Shown: in pieces, positions 15,161-22,982 of the stretch
How the letters are laid out: every line of letters starts with the position of its first letter
Numbering within the stretch: the stretch's first letter is position 1
NCBI GenBank assembly: GCA_902593125.1
Contig: CACJGU010000001.1
Location: forward strand, 1-64,000
Length of the DNA stretch: 64,000 bases
Direction: 5' to 3'
DNA from: an uncultured Alphaproteobacteria bacterium
Lineage (GTDB): Bacteria; Pseudomonadota; Alphaproteobacteria; HIMB59; GCA-002718135
The notes under the pieces: generated by a model
The model's database searches: none
What the model was told of the DNA's origin: nothing
What the model saw: only the letters and a program-made list of their open reading frames with translations
Translations under genes and position numbers: made by a program

Positions 15161-16018
15161 TCAATTCATCAAAAGCGATTGTAGGAAATCTAAATTATCT
15201 AGTAATCTTCTCAATTCTTCTGGATCTAGACCTTTTAAATTTTCTTTAAATAAATTTTGGTAATCTAACGTATCTATCCGGTCAGTATATATTTCCTTCA
15301 ATGATATTGTATTTGAGTTATCATAGTCATAATTTCCAATTAATATCTTAGTCAATGCAGGAAAAATCAACGAAGTAGTAGTATATGTCGCAAAACCAAT
15401 ATCTCTATCTTCTTCTAGTCTTTTATCAATAAATGTAAAATATACTGCTATTCTTGCAGCACGAGTTAATTCAGCAACTGAAAGCTCATTATCCTCTGAA
15501 ACATCTAAAAATGTAAACGTTTCGTTTATACAGTTAGCTGGGTTATTATCATTATTACAAGTTTCAATGAGTTGAGAATTCATCAAACTTATTATTTCTC
15601 CATAGATAATTTGATACATACTTGGAATAGATTTGCATTTTTCATAAGTTGAGAAATCGGATGAATTTAAAAAAGAATAATCTATACCATCCCATCCTTC
15701 AGGAGCTGTATGTTCTAGTAAATAATCTCCATCTTTTTTTAAAAAATAGTAATAACTTCCATCTACTTCACCCCATTTATAAGCTACCCAATTTTGTACC
15801 TTAGCCGTTTTAGAAATATTAAAACCAACATATGTTTCATCAATCCACATACTAGTGTTATTTGAAATTATAAAAACTTGATTTTCAGACTGACAATCTT
15901 CACTCCAAATTCCTTGTAAGTTATTTGGAAATTTATTTTCAAAGATTAATTCAGCTTTTGTATTAAATGAAAATATAATAATTATTATAAACAAAGTTTT
16001 TATAACAATATTATTCAT
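15161..16018 (-). CDS. Exported protein with two EF-hand-like calcium motifs
   Basis: A 285-residue protein with a Sec signal peptide (hydrophobic residues ~6-18, cleavage likely after NTKA). The N-terminal domain is rich in Trp and Tyr and contains paired cysteines (CQSE, YEKC). The second half has two EF-hand-like loops, DVSEDNELSVAE (~170-185) and DYDNSNTISLKE (~230-245). Both have the D-x-[DS]-x-[DN]-x-[ILVS]-S pattern that binds calcium. It overlaps the end of the upstream lipoprotein gene by eight bases, so the two are probably one operon acting in the periplasm or outer membrane. Function unknown. Confidence 0.75.
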   Translation of the reverse strand: MNNIVIKTLFIIIIIFSFNTKAELIFENKFPNNLQGIWSEDCQSENQVFIISNNTSMWIDETYVGFNISKTAKVQNWVAYKWGEVDGSYYYFLKKDGDYLLEHTAPEGWDGIDYSFLNSSDFSTYEKCKSIPSMYQIIYGEIISLMNSQLIETCNNDNNPANCINETFTFLDVSEDNELSVAELTRAARIAVYFTFIDKRLEEDRDIGFATYTTTSLIFPALTKILIGNYDYDNSNTISLKEIYTDRIDTLDYQNLFKENLKGLDPEELRRLLDNLDFLQSLLMN

Positions 16019-16517
16019 AAGGCATAACTCTTACTACATCCCCATAAATAATTACAACTCTTTGTCCATTTTGAATTGCCTGTTTATCTCCTTGAACAAA
16101 AGCCTTTTCTTGATTGCTTTCACAATCAGATATTTCTTTACCGCATTCATCTATATTAACAATGTATTGAAAACCATCATGATTACCTAATTTTGCTTGA
16201 ATAACTGATCCTAAAGCAGCCCCACCAATAGTTGAAAAAACTAAAGCTATATCTTGACATTTTGTTCCTAAAACCTCTTCTTCTCCACAAATTTGTGTGG
16301 CTAGTAAACCTCCAATCATTGCTCCGGCTGTAGCACCAACCCAGTCGCTTTCTCCTTCTATTTTTACCGGAAGGGAAGTTATAATTGTTCCATATTCTAT
16401 ATTAGTGACTTTTTGTGCATCAGATTTTTTTACTTTGTTTGGTGATGTTGTATTACAAGAAATTGCTAAAACACTTAATAATATTATAAAGATTAGAATA
16501 TTTAATGCTCTCTTCAT
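16011..16517 (-). CDS. Glycine-zipper outer-membrane lipoprotein
   Basis: A 168-residue protein with a lipoprotein signal peptide; the lipobox LAISC puts the acylated cysteine near residue 21. The middle holds a glycine-zipper (2TM) region, GATAGAMIGGLLATQICG followed by STIGGAALGSVIQAKLG, as in SlyB/Pcp lipoproteins. The C-terminal part, with GQRVVIIYGDVVRVMP, is the short beta domain seen in that family. It is the first gene of a pair with the EF-hand protein and is transcribed away from the photolyase-related gene. Confidence 0.8.
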   Translation of the reverse strand: MKRALNILIFIILLSVLAISCNTTSPNKVKKSDAQKVTNIEYGTIITSLPVKIEGESDWVGATAGAMIGGLLATQICGEEEVLGTKCQDIALVFSTIGGAALGSVIQAKLGNHDGFQYIVNIDECGKEISDCESNQEKAFVQGDKQAIQNGQRVVIIYGDVVRVMPYE

Positions 16518-16614
16518 AGTTTTATTTATATTATAAAGTAAAATTGTCTAAAATATGTAATTAAATTTTAATATAACATATAAATTTAATTATAATTAAC
16601 TATCTAGATATTTA

Positions 16615-18093
16615 ATGAAAAGTATGTTTTTGATACTAGGAAATCAGCTATTTCCACTAAAATACCTTAAACCATATAAGGATTCAACATTCTTAATGAT
16701 GGAAGACTATAGTTTATGCACATTTCAGAAACATCATAAATTAAAATTAATATTATTTTTATCAGCAATGAGATCTTATGCTGATGAATTAAAAAAAAAT
16801 AAATTTAAAATAAATTACTATGATTTAAATAATGACTTTAAAACTTCTTATGAAAAAAAATTAGAAAATTTTATCATTAAAAACAAAGTAAAAGAATTAA
16901 TTTCTTTTGAAATTGAAGATAAATTTTTTGAAAAGAAAATATTATCATTAACAAAAAAAGTTAAAATTAGTTGGAAAGTAATAAATTCACCTATGTTTTT
17001 AAATTCAAGGGATGATTTTAAAGACTATCTATCAAAAACAAAAAAACCATTTATGGCTAATTTCTATAAAACGGCTAGAATTAAGATAGATATTTTGATG
17101 GATAAAGGTAAGCCCAAAGGAGGAAAGTGGAGTTTTGATGAAGAAAATAGAAAAAAACTTCCAAAAGATATTAAAATTCCTGCAATGCCTGTAGCAAATG
17201 AAACTAGTCATACTAAAAATTTAAAAAAAGTAATAAAACAAATATTTAAAAGTCATCCAGGAGATGTTGATAATTTTTGGCTACCCACAACTCATAAAGA
17301 TTCAATTAATTGGTTAGATTATTTTATTGCAAAAAAGTTTAATTTGTTTGGTGATTACGAAGATGCTGTTGATACAGATAATAATTTTTTATTTCATAGT
17401 GCTTTAAGTCCTATGATTAATTTAGGTTTAATAACACCTGAACTTATTATTGAAAGAATTAAGAAAGTCGAAAATAAAATCAAAATTAATTCCTATGAAG
17501 GTTACATTAGGCAGATTATAGGGTGGAGAGAATTTATTAGAGGAATTTATCAGAATTATGATAAGATTTTAGAAGAAAATAATTTCTTCAAACATAAAAA
17601 TTCACTTACTCAAAAATGGTATGATGGTACAACTGGCTTAGACCCATTAGACCACTCAATTCAAAATGCTAAGAAGTTCGGATATACTCATCACATTGAA
17701 CGTCTAATGGTTTTATGTAATATTATGAACTTATGTGAAATTAAACCGATTGAAGTTTATAATTGGTTTATGGAAATGTTTGTTGATAGTTCTGATTGGG
17801 TAATGTCACCTAATGTTTATGGAATGGGTTTATTTAGTGATGGGGGAATCTTTAGCACAAAGCCATATATATGTGGATCTAGCTACTTTATGAAAATGAT
17901 GAATTTTAAAAAAGGTAATTGGAATGATATAATGGATGGATTGTATTGGAGATTTATTAATAAAAACAGAAATTTTTTTCAGTCTAACCCTCGTTTAAAT
18001 ATGATGGTTAGTATTTATGATAAAATGAATACTGAAAGAAAAAATCACATATTAAAAAAAGCAAATCAGTTTATACGTGATAATACTACTTAA
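16615..18093 (+). CDS. Cryptochrome/photolyase-related flavoprotein (FeS-BCP relative)
   Basis: A 492-residue protein of the deoxyribodipyrimidine photolyase-related family (COG3046), the group that contains bacterial (6-4) photolyases. The N-terminal Rossmann domain opens MFLILGNQLFP. The FAD domain includes YEGYIRQIIGWREFIRG, YTHHIERLMVLCN and NVYGMGLFSDGG. In iron-sulfur photolyases such as PhrB, ligand cysteines follow the KPY segment. Here KPYICGSSYFMKMMNF is followed by KKGNWNDIMDGLYWRF with no cysteine there, and the TGLDPLD position also lacks one. The cluster is therefore probably absent. The stop codon overlaps the mutT start (TAATG), linking two DNA-damage functions. Confidence 0.85.
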   Translation: MKSMFLILGNQLFPLKYLKPYKDSTFLMMEDYSLCTFQKHHKLKLILFLSAMRSYADELKKNKFKINYYDLNNDFKTSYEKKLENFIIKNKVKELISFEIEDKFFEKKILSLTKKVKISWKVINSPMFLNSRDDFKDYLSKTKKPFMANFYKTARIKIDILMDKGKPKGGKWSFDEENRKKLPKDIKIPAMPVANETSHTKNLKKVIKQIFKSHPGDVDNFWLPTTHKDSINWLDYFIAKKFNLFGDYEDAVDTDNNFLFHSALSPMINLGLITPELIIERIKKVENKIKINSYEGYIRQIIGWREFIRGIYQNYDKILEENNFFKHKNSLTQKWYDGTTGLDPLDHSIQNAKKFGYTHHIERLMVLCNIMNLCEIKPIEVYNWFMEMFVDSSDWVMSPNVYGMGLFSDGGIFSTKPYICGSSYFMKMMNFKKGNWNDIMDGLYWRFINKNRNFFQSNPRLNMMVSIYDKMNTERKNHILKKANQFIRDNTT

Positions 18094-18470
18094 TGAAAAA
18101 AGTTAATGTTTCTGCTGCAGTTATTGTAAAAGATAGTAAATATTTTATTGCAAAACGAAATAAAGATAAACATCTTGGCGGTTATTTTGAATTTCCGGGA
18201 GGAAAGCAAGATGATAATGAAACTTTAGAACAAACCGTAATAAGGGAAATTAAAGAAGAATTAAATGTTGATATCACTGTAGATAGAAAATTAGGTGAAG
18301 AACATTATAGTGATGAGAAAATTAATGTTCATTTGCACTATTTTTTTTGCACAATTATAAAAGGGGATATTGTATTAAAAGAACATGAAGAAGCAGCTTG
18401 GGTATCAAAAGAAGAATTTAATAAATATAAATTTGCTGAAGGTGACAAAGATATAATATCTCTTTTATAA
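18093..18470 (+). CDS. mutT: MutT-type Nudix hydrolase (8-oxo-dGTP diphosphatase)
   Basis: A 125-residue Nudix protein that likely removes oxidised nucleotides from the pool. The Nudix box starts at Gly37 and runs through Glu43 to REIKEEL (51-57), with Asn58 at the usual glycine position, a common variant in MutT proteins. GGYFEFPGGK precedes it. Length and sequence match MutT over the full span. It overlaps the photolyase-related gene by one base, so the two are co-translated. Activity on 8-oxo-dGTP is inferred from family similarity. Confidence 0.85.
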   Translation: MKKVNVSAAVIVKDSKYFIAKRNKDKHLGGYFEFPGGKQDDNETLEQTVIREIKEELNVDITVDRKLGEEHYSDEKINVHLHYFFCTIIKGDIVLKEHEEAAWVSKEEFNKYKFAEGDKDIISLL

Positions 18471-18474
18471 ATAT

Positions 18475-18501
18475 ATTATTCCGCATATCTCCAGGAATAA
18501 T
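18475..18501 (+). terminator. Probable terminator hairpin after mutT
   Basis: ATTATTCC pairs with GGAATAAT across an 11-base loop, five bases after the mutT stop. The stem is A/T-rich and the following T-run is weak (TCTAATT), so termination may be partial. Confidence 0.45.
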
Positions 18502-18530
18502 TCTAATTAACTAAACATTGTTAAAATTTA

Positions 18531-19259
18531 ATGATAAATGGTCAGCATTATATGAAAGTTAATAAAGATCAAATTTCAGCTTGGGGAGTGCATGCATTTA
18601 CAGGTTCTGGAGCTATACTTGGTTTTTTAGCTCTAGTATCAATACTAAATAATGATCAAGTTGGAAGTTTTCTTTGGCTTGGTATGGCCCTACTTGTTGA
18701 TGGGGTTGATGGTACTCTTGCAAGGAGAATAGGTGTAGAAGAAAAAGCACCAAATCTCGATGGTATAATCTTAGACTCTATAATTGATTATTTAAATTAC
18801 GTTATTAATCCTGCTCTTATGATTTATTGGTTTCAAATGGTGCCACAAGGATTTGAATTGATTTTACCTGCATTAATATTTGGAGTTTCTCTTTATACCT
18901 TCATTAATGTTAATATGAAAACAGATGATTATTATTTTCAAGGTTTTCCAGCTGTTTGGAATGTTGTTGTTTTATATTTTTTTATATTAAATACAAATGA
19001 ATGGATAAATTTAATTGTAATTATAATTTTATCTATATTAACTTTTGTGCCATGGAAATTTGTTCACCCATTAAGAGTTAAATCATTTAGAAACTTAACA
19101 ATTTTTTTTACTGTTATTTGGGCTGCCACAACTTTACGTTTAGTAACTAAATCTGAATTTAATTTAATTATTAATGATTCAATAGTTTTAATAATTTGGC
19201 TAATATGTACTGGATATTTTGCTTGGATTTGTTTTATAAGATCTATTAAAGATTATTAA
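18531..19259 (+). CDS. pcs: Phosphatidylcholine synthase
   Basis: A 242-residue integral membrane CDP-alcohol phosphatidyltransferase. The signature reads DGVDGTLARR, then, after eight residues, LDGIILDSIIDY, supplying the conserved aspartates. The opening WGVHAFTGSGAILGFLAL is typical of Pcs, which condenses CDP-diacylglycerol with choline in alphaproteobacteria. About seven or eight helices are visible. The start could be this ATG or the internal ATG at 18552 (MKVNKDQ); neither has a clear Shine-Dalgarno sequence. The presence of Pcs implies choline uptake and phosphatidylcholine in the membrane. Confidence 0.9.
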   Translation: MINGQHYMKVNKDQISAWGVHAFTGSGAILGFLALVSILNNDQVGSFLWLGMALLVDGVDGTLARRIGVEEKAPNLDGIILDSIIDYLNYVINPALMIYWFQMVPQGFELILPALIFGVSLYTFINVNMKTDDYYFQGFPAVWNVVVLYFFILNTNEWINLIVIIILSILTFVPWKFVHPLRVKSFRNLTIFFTVIWAATTLRLVTKSEFNLIINDSIVLIIWLICTGYFAWICFIRSIKDY

Positions 19260-19308
19260 AAATTAATTTGCTATATTATTTTATAAAAATTCAATATATT
19301 TAAAATAT

Positions 19309-19707
19309 ATGGAAATTGAGAAAATTTTTAAAAATTTAATATTAATTGATTTTGCTATTTTAATTCTAATTGTTATTTCCTCAATGTATCAATCAAATGA
19401 AATCAATCAGATAAACCAAAATTTGGAAAAAGGTTTACTTGATTACTATGAAAATTTTTCGAAAATAATTTCTTTAATTTTATTTTTTTTATATTTGTTT
19501 ACATTAAATTTGCTTTACAGATTTATTTCTTATGGAAAACAATTATATCTATTTTTAGTAATATCAGCTTTATTGCTCAATTACTTTAATGGTTCAGTAG
19601 TAAATACTTCTTTTGGAAGCGTAATTGATCAAGTAGGGGGAATGGTCTCGGGCGCTATTTTAATACTTCTTTATTTTTCACCAATTAAAAATAATTTTAC
19701 AAGATAA
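19309..19707 (+). CDS. Four-helix membrane protein of unknown function
   Basis: A protein of 132 residues with about four hydrophobic helices. A polar loop near residues 27-45 (SNEINQINQNLEKG) separates the first helix from the rest, and SFGSVIDQVGGMVSG lies before the last. No family is recognised. It stands alone downstream of pcs across 49 bases of A/T-rich DNA. The hydrophobic periodicity and lysine-poor helices make real coding likely. Confidence 0.6.
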   Translation: MEIEKIFKNLILIDFAILILIVISSMYQSNEINQINQNLEKGLLDYYENFSKIISLILFFLYLFTLNLLYRFISYGKQLYLFLVISALLLNYFNGSVVNTSFGSVIDQVGGMVSGAILILLYFSPIKNNFTR

Positions 19708-19786
19708 ATATAAAAAAACTAGGATTTATAAGGTTTTTTGAAATTTATTACTAATTTGTGAATATTTTATTATAATATAATATGTT

Positions 19787-19857
19787 CAGTCGGTCACTAG
19801 CCTGAGAACTTGTTTGAGTTTAGTAACAAAAGGCCAAAAAATATATATTTAAGTGAC
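19787..19857 (+). promoter_or_regulatory. Possible structured leader of the next membrane-protein gene
   Basis: The 145-base gap upstream of 19853 contains a more G/C-rich patch than its surroundings. GCCT (19800-19803) can pair with AGGC (19831-19834), enclosing AACT/AGTT. Separately, GTCAC (19793-19797) can pair with GTGAC at the start codon itself (19853-19857), which would block initiation. I recognise no known riboswitch. The pairing is short, so this is a weak candidate. Confidence 0.25.
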
Positions 19858-20245
19858 TAGATTATTATCAAAAATTATAATTTCATTACTAACATTATGG
19901 GCAGTCTCTGCTTTTATCGCAGAAATAATGGGAGTCACAATATTTTTCCCCTTTAACATAGTTGAAAGACAAGAAATACCTTACCATCGTCTCTCATCTT
20001 TAAGATTATCTATTATGTTAACTTTTGCATATTTTGGTTTCAGATATCTATTTCTTCAAACAGATAAACTATATCCAATACAATTTTTAGATCTTTATAT
20101 TAAATCACTTACAATATCTAGCTTGTTTGTTTTTTATTCAATGAATGTGGAATTAAGAGAGTATTATTTTGTATTTTTCTTTTTTGTTGTTTCGGTAATT
20201 TTACATTTTGCTTCAAAAAGAAAAATAAGAAGTTATTTTAATTAA
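19853..20245 (+). CDS. Membrane protein of unknown function (GTG start)
   Basis: A 130-residue protein with about four hydrophobic helices, a conserved-looking loop ERQEIPYHRLSSLR after the first helix and a basic C-terminus (SKRKIRSYF). The GTG start has no obvious ribosome-binding site, and the start codon may pair with upstream sequence. No family is recognised. The 3' end faces a clean bidirectional terminator. Confidence 0.55.
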   Translation: MTRLLSKIIISLLTLWAVSAFIAEIMGVTIFFPFNIVERQEIPYHRLSSLRLSIMLTFAYFGFRYLFLQTDKLYPIQFLDLYIKSLTISSLFVFYSMNVELREYYFVFFFFVVSVILHFASKRKIRSYFN

Positions 20246-20247
20246 AA

Positions 20248-20269
20248 CAAGCGGCTATTACACCGCTTG
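20248..20269. terminator. Bidirectional intrinsic terminator
   Basis: CAAGCGG pairs with CCGCTTG around an eight-base loop, with AAAA on the left and AAATATATT on the right. It lies between convergent genes ending at 20245 and 20277. Confidence 0.75.
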
Positions 20270-20276
20270 AAATATA

Positions 20277-20708
20277 TTAATACGCCTCAAATATAGTTCT
20301 AAGAATTATTAAAATTAATCCAACTAATGGAAACATTACTCCTCTAATATTGGGTGTAATGCCATAATTATTTACAAGATTAAAATATCTAACTACAGAA
20401 CTAATTAAAGCAATTGCCATAAGCATAAATAAAAATGAGTACCAAAATTTATATTGTACTACATTTTCTTCATAAGTATTTCCAGTTACATCAAAAGTTA
20501 GTAATATAGACATTAATAACATTGTTAAAAAAACAGCACCTAATGGTCCTCTAAAAACTAGTTTAGGCTCTTCATTTGAAAATCCTAATTCATTAAAAAA
20601 TTTATTATTAAAATAAAATTGATAAATGATAAATAAGTTAAAAAGCATAAACAAAACATGAAAAATAAAAGCTGTTGTTCCACCTGCTTCTAAAATTAAT
20701 TCAGACAT
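20277..20708 (-). CDS. Small four-helix membrane protein
   Basis: A 143-residue protein with four hydrophobic helices separated by short polar loops (NNKFFNELGFSNEEPK; DVTGNTYEEN). A good AGGAG Shine-Dalgarno sequence precedes the ATG. Size, helix spacing and the strong ribosome site resemble the paralogous pair at 3126-3542 and 50600-51013, but sequence similarity is only faint. Function unknown. It lies just downstream of the Rieske oxygenase gene on the same strand. Confidence 0.7.
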   Translation of the reverse strand: MSELILEAGGTTAFIFHVLFMLFNLFIIYQFYFNNKFFNELGFSNEEPKLVFRGPLGAVFLTMLLMSILLTFDVTGNTYEENVVQYKFWYSFLFMLMAIALISSVVRYFNLVNNYGITPNIRGVMFPLVGLILIILRTIFEAY

Positions 20709-20761
20709 AATTATCTCCTATTTATTAATCATATAAAAAAAATTACTGATTCTATATATAT

Positions 20762-21940
20762 TTAATTAATAAGAGTATTAGCTACCCATTTTGCAAAATG
20801 ATGAGTAGGATTATCTAGAACTGGAGAGAAATTTCCACCGTTATAAGCAGGAGAATATCGCCCCTCTTGCATACCTTCAATTATATCTAAATCTTCTTTC
20901 ATTATGTTCTTCCATTGAAAAAAATTTTCCTCTCTAATATTCTTATATTTATCAGAAATAGCTGCTTCTTCTCCAACATAATATATTTCCATGTGTTCAA
21001 TAGTTTTTGTATGATTAATTGGTTCCAACCAAAAGGCATAATAATGATCTTTATGAATTCCTAGCATTACATTTGGAAATAATGCTACATATTCTGCTTG
21101 TTTATTTTTACTAGTTGGCCAACTAGGAAAATTTGGAAAAGTTTCATTACTTTTAAATCTTGGATTGTAAACCAATGTACCTTGCCCTGCAAAACGGTTT
21201 GGTAAACCTTGAATATGATAATGATCATCAATTTTTGAATATTGATTTAAATTTGAATGAACGAAAGGGAGATGATAACTCTCACAAAAATTTTCTATAG
21301 CAAATTTCCAATTACATTTAGCTTCAAAATTAAAATATCCATAATCTTTAGGATGACAAATTAAATTATAATCTTTTTTTGCAATAAAAGTTGACCATCT
21401 TTTTTCCAAAGGTTTAATATATTCTTCAAATGGGATTGCGTTTTCAGAAATATTTACAAGAACTAAATCTAACCAAATTGTAGAACGTACCTCTTTTAAA
21501 TTATTTTTTTCTTTATTAAAATCTTTATGGTCATGAATATTTACTCCACCAATATGTGGAGTCGCAACTAATTTTCCTGTGAAATCATAAGACCATGAAT
21601 GATAAGGGCATCTAATAACTGTTTTAAGATGACAATCTTCTTTAATTAGTTTGTAACCTCTATGACTACATACATTATGAAAAACTCTAACTTTGTAATT
21701 TTTATCTCTTAATATAATTAATGGTATGCCTAATAAGTTAAATGATTTTGTATCACCTGGTTTTGGTATTGAAGTACCTGAACCTATAATAACCCAGTTA
21801 TTTTCAAAAATTTTTTTTCTTTCTATTTCATTATATTTACCTTCTAGATAACATTCATTTGGTAAGCCATGAGCATTTTCAATTGTCTCTAATACAGCAG
21901 ATAATTTTTTTTTATTAATATAGTTATATATTTCGTTCAT
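20762..21940 (-). CDS. Rieske-type ring-hydroxylating oxygenase, alpha subunit
   Basis: A 392-residue oxygenase with an N-terminal Rieske [2Fe-2S] centre: C-x-H at 91-93 in VCSHRGYKL and C-x2-H at 111-114 in RCPYHSWSY. The C-terminal catalytic domain has the mononuclear iron site, NFCESYHLPFVHSN (His223, His228), and a later acidic residue. Such subunits work with a separate reductase, which is not encoded nearby. The branch is related to choline, glycine-betaine and carnitine monooxygenases and stachydrine demethylases, so demethylation of a quaternary amine is a reasonable guess. It is transcribed divergently from the YczE-like gene. Confidence 0.88.
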   Translation of the reverse strand: MNEIYNYINKKKLSAVLETIENAHGLPNECYLEGKYNEIERKKIFENNWVIIGSGTSIPKPGDTKSFNLLGIPLIILRDKNYKVRVFHNVCSHRGYKLIKEDCHLKTVIRCPYHSWSYDFTGKLVATPHIGGVNIHDHKDFNKEKNNLKEVRSTIWLDLVLVNISENAIPFEEYIKPLEKRWSTFIAKKDYNLICHPKDYGYFNFEAKCNWKFAIENFCESYHLPFVHSNLNQYSKIDDHYHIQGLPNRFAGQGTLVYNPRFKSNETFPNFPSWPTSKNKQAEYVALFPNVMLGIHKDHYYAFWLEPINHTKTIEHMEIYYVGEEAAISDKYKNIREENFFQWKNIMKEDLDIIEGMQEGRYSPAYNGGNFSPVLDNPTHHFAKWVANTLIN

Positions 21941-21967
21941 AAATAAATAGAAGCTTAATTCTAATAT

Positions 21968-22654
21968 GTGATAAAGAAAACAAAATTTATGCTAAAAAAT
22001 CTTATTTATGTACTAACTCTAAAGAAAATACCCGTATTACATTGGACTTCTAAATATGAATATAATTTAAAGCCAAAATTGATTACAGTTTTTTATCTTA
22101 TTTTTGGTTTAATATTATTTGGTATAGGTGAAACATTATTAATCACAGCAGGTATAGGTGTGAGTCCTTGGTTTGTTTTACATCAAGGATTATCACTTGT
22201 TAGTGGTTTTTCAATAGGCATAACAACATTTTTAGTTAGTGTTATAGTACTTTTTTTGTGGATACCCATTAAACAAAAACCAGGTTTAGGAACAATTTTA
22301 AACGCAATTTTAATTTCCATTGTTGTAGATATAACAATATTTATTCTACCTTATCCTGAAACTTTAATTTTTAAAATAATTCAGGTAATAATAGCAATGT
22401 TTATTATTGGTATTGGTAGTGGTTTTTATTTAATTGCAAATTTGGGTCCCGGGCCAAGAGATGGCTTGATGACTGGTTTGCAAAGAAAAACAAAATATTC
22501 TTTTACATTAATTAGAACTATACTTGAAATAAGTGCTGTATTATTTGGTTTTTTATTAGGTGGAGTTATTGGATTGGGAACAGTTCTTTATGCAATTATG
22601 GTTGGTCCCTCAGTATCTCTTGGTTTTTACGTTGTAGGAAGACTATTTAAATAA
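21968..22654 (+). CDS. YczE/YitT-like integral membrane protein
   Basis: A 228-residue protein with five or six helices that matches the YczE (BCR, YitT-related) family. The motifs are GIGVSPWFVLHQGLSL, IKQKPGLGTILNA and the family-typical LGPGPRDGLMTGLQ. The role is unknown; members have been linked to peptide or antibiotic export regulation in Firmicutes. The GTG at the given start and an ATG at 21989 are both possible. It is followed by a small two-helix frame and a tRNA gene. Confidence 0.85.
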   Translation: MIKKTKFMLKNLIYVLTLKKIPVLHWTSKYEYNLKPKLITVFYLIFGLILFGIGETLLITAGIGVSPWFVLHQGLSLVSGFSIGITTFLVSVIVLFLWIPIKQKPGLGTILNAILISIVVDITIFILPYPETLIFKIIQVIIAMFIIGIGSGFYLIANLGPGPRDGLMTGLQRKTKYSFTLIRTILEISAVLFGFLLGGVIGLGTVLYAIMVGPSVSLGFYVVGRLFK

Positions 22655-22677
22655 TGAATTAATGATATAATAAATAA

Positions 22678-22857
22678 GTGTCGAGTATTCAGTTTTATAT
22701 TTATGTAAGTGGATTTATTACTTTTTTTATTGGATGTTTTTTTTATTATTTGTCTAGGAATAAAATATTAAATGAAAAACAGGTTTTATTAAGAAAAAGA
22801 ATAATGAATTTTTGTTTAATTATTTCTTTTCTTTGTTTAATTTATTCATGGTTGTAA
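22678..22857 (+). CDS. Possible 59-residue two-helix membrane protein (GTG start)
   Basis: An uninterrupted frame beginning GTG encodes SSIQFYIYVSGFITF..., a basic loop (LLRKR near residues 37-41) and a second helix ending IYSWL. The hydrophobic-basic-hydrophobic layout is that of a hairpin membrane protein. It lies 23 bases after the YczE-like gene and ends three bases before the tRNA. No known family. This is a better candidate than most tiny frames here because it fills the gap exactly. Confidence 0.45.
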   Translation: MSSIQFYIYVSGFITFFIGCFFYYLSRNKILNEKQVLLRKRIMNFCLIISFLCLIYSWL

Positions 22858-22860
22858 TTT

Positions 22861-22937
22861 GCGCTCGTAGCTCAGTTGAATAGAGCAATCGCCTCCTAAG
22901 CGATAGGTCACAGGTTTGAGTCCCGTCGAGCGCGCCA
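22861..22937 (+). tRNA. tRNA-Arg (anticodon CCT)
   Basis: A cloverleaf can be folded by eye. The acceptor stem is GCGCTCG with CGAGCGC, followed by discriminator G and an encoded CCA end. The anticodon stem ATCGC/GCGAT encloses the loop CTCCTAA, giving anticodon CCT, which reads AGG. The D-arm has AGCTCAGTTGAATAGAGC. The T-arm holds GTTTGAGTCC, slightly off the usual TTCGA, with one A-C mismatch in its stem. Confidence 0.93.
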
Positions 22938-22982
22938 TTATAATAAAAAAAATTTATAGACTTTTGTATTAATGAAAACTAA

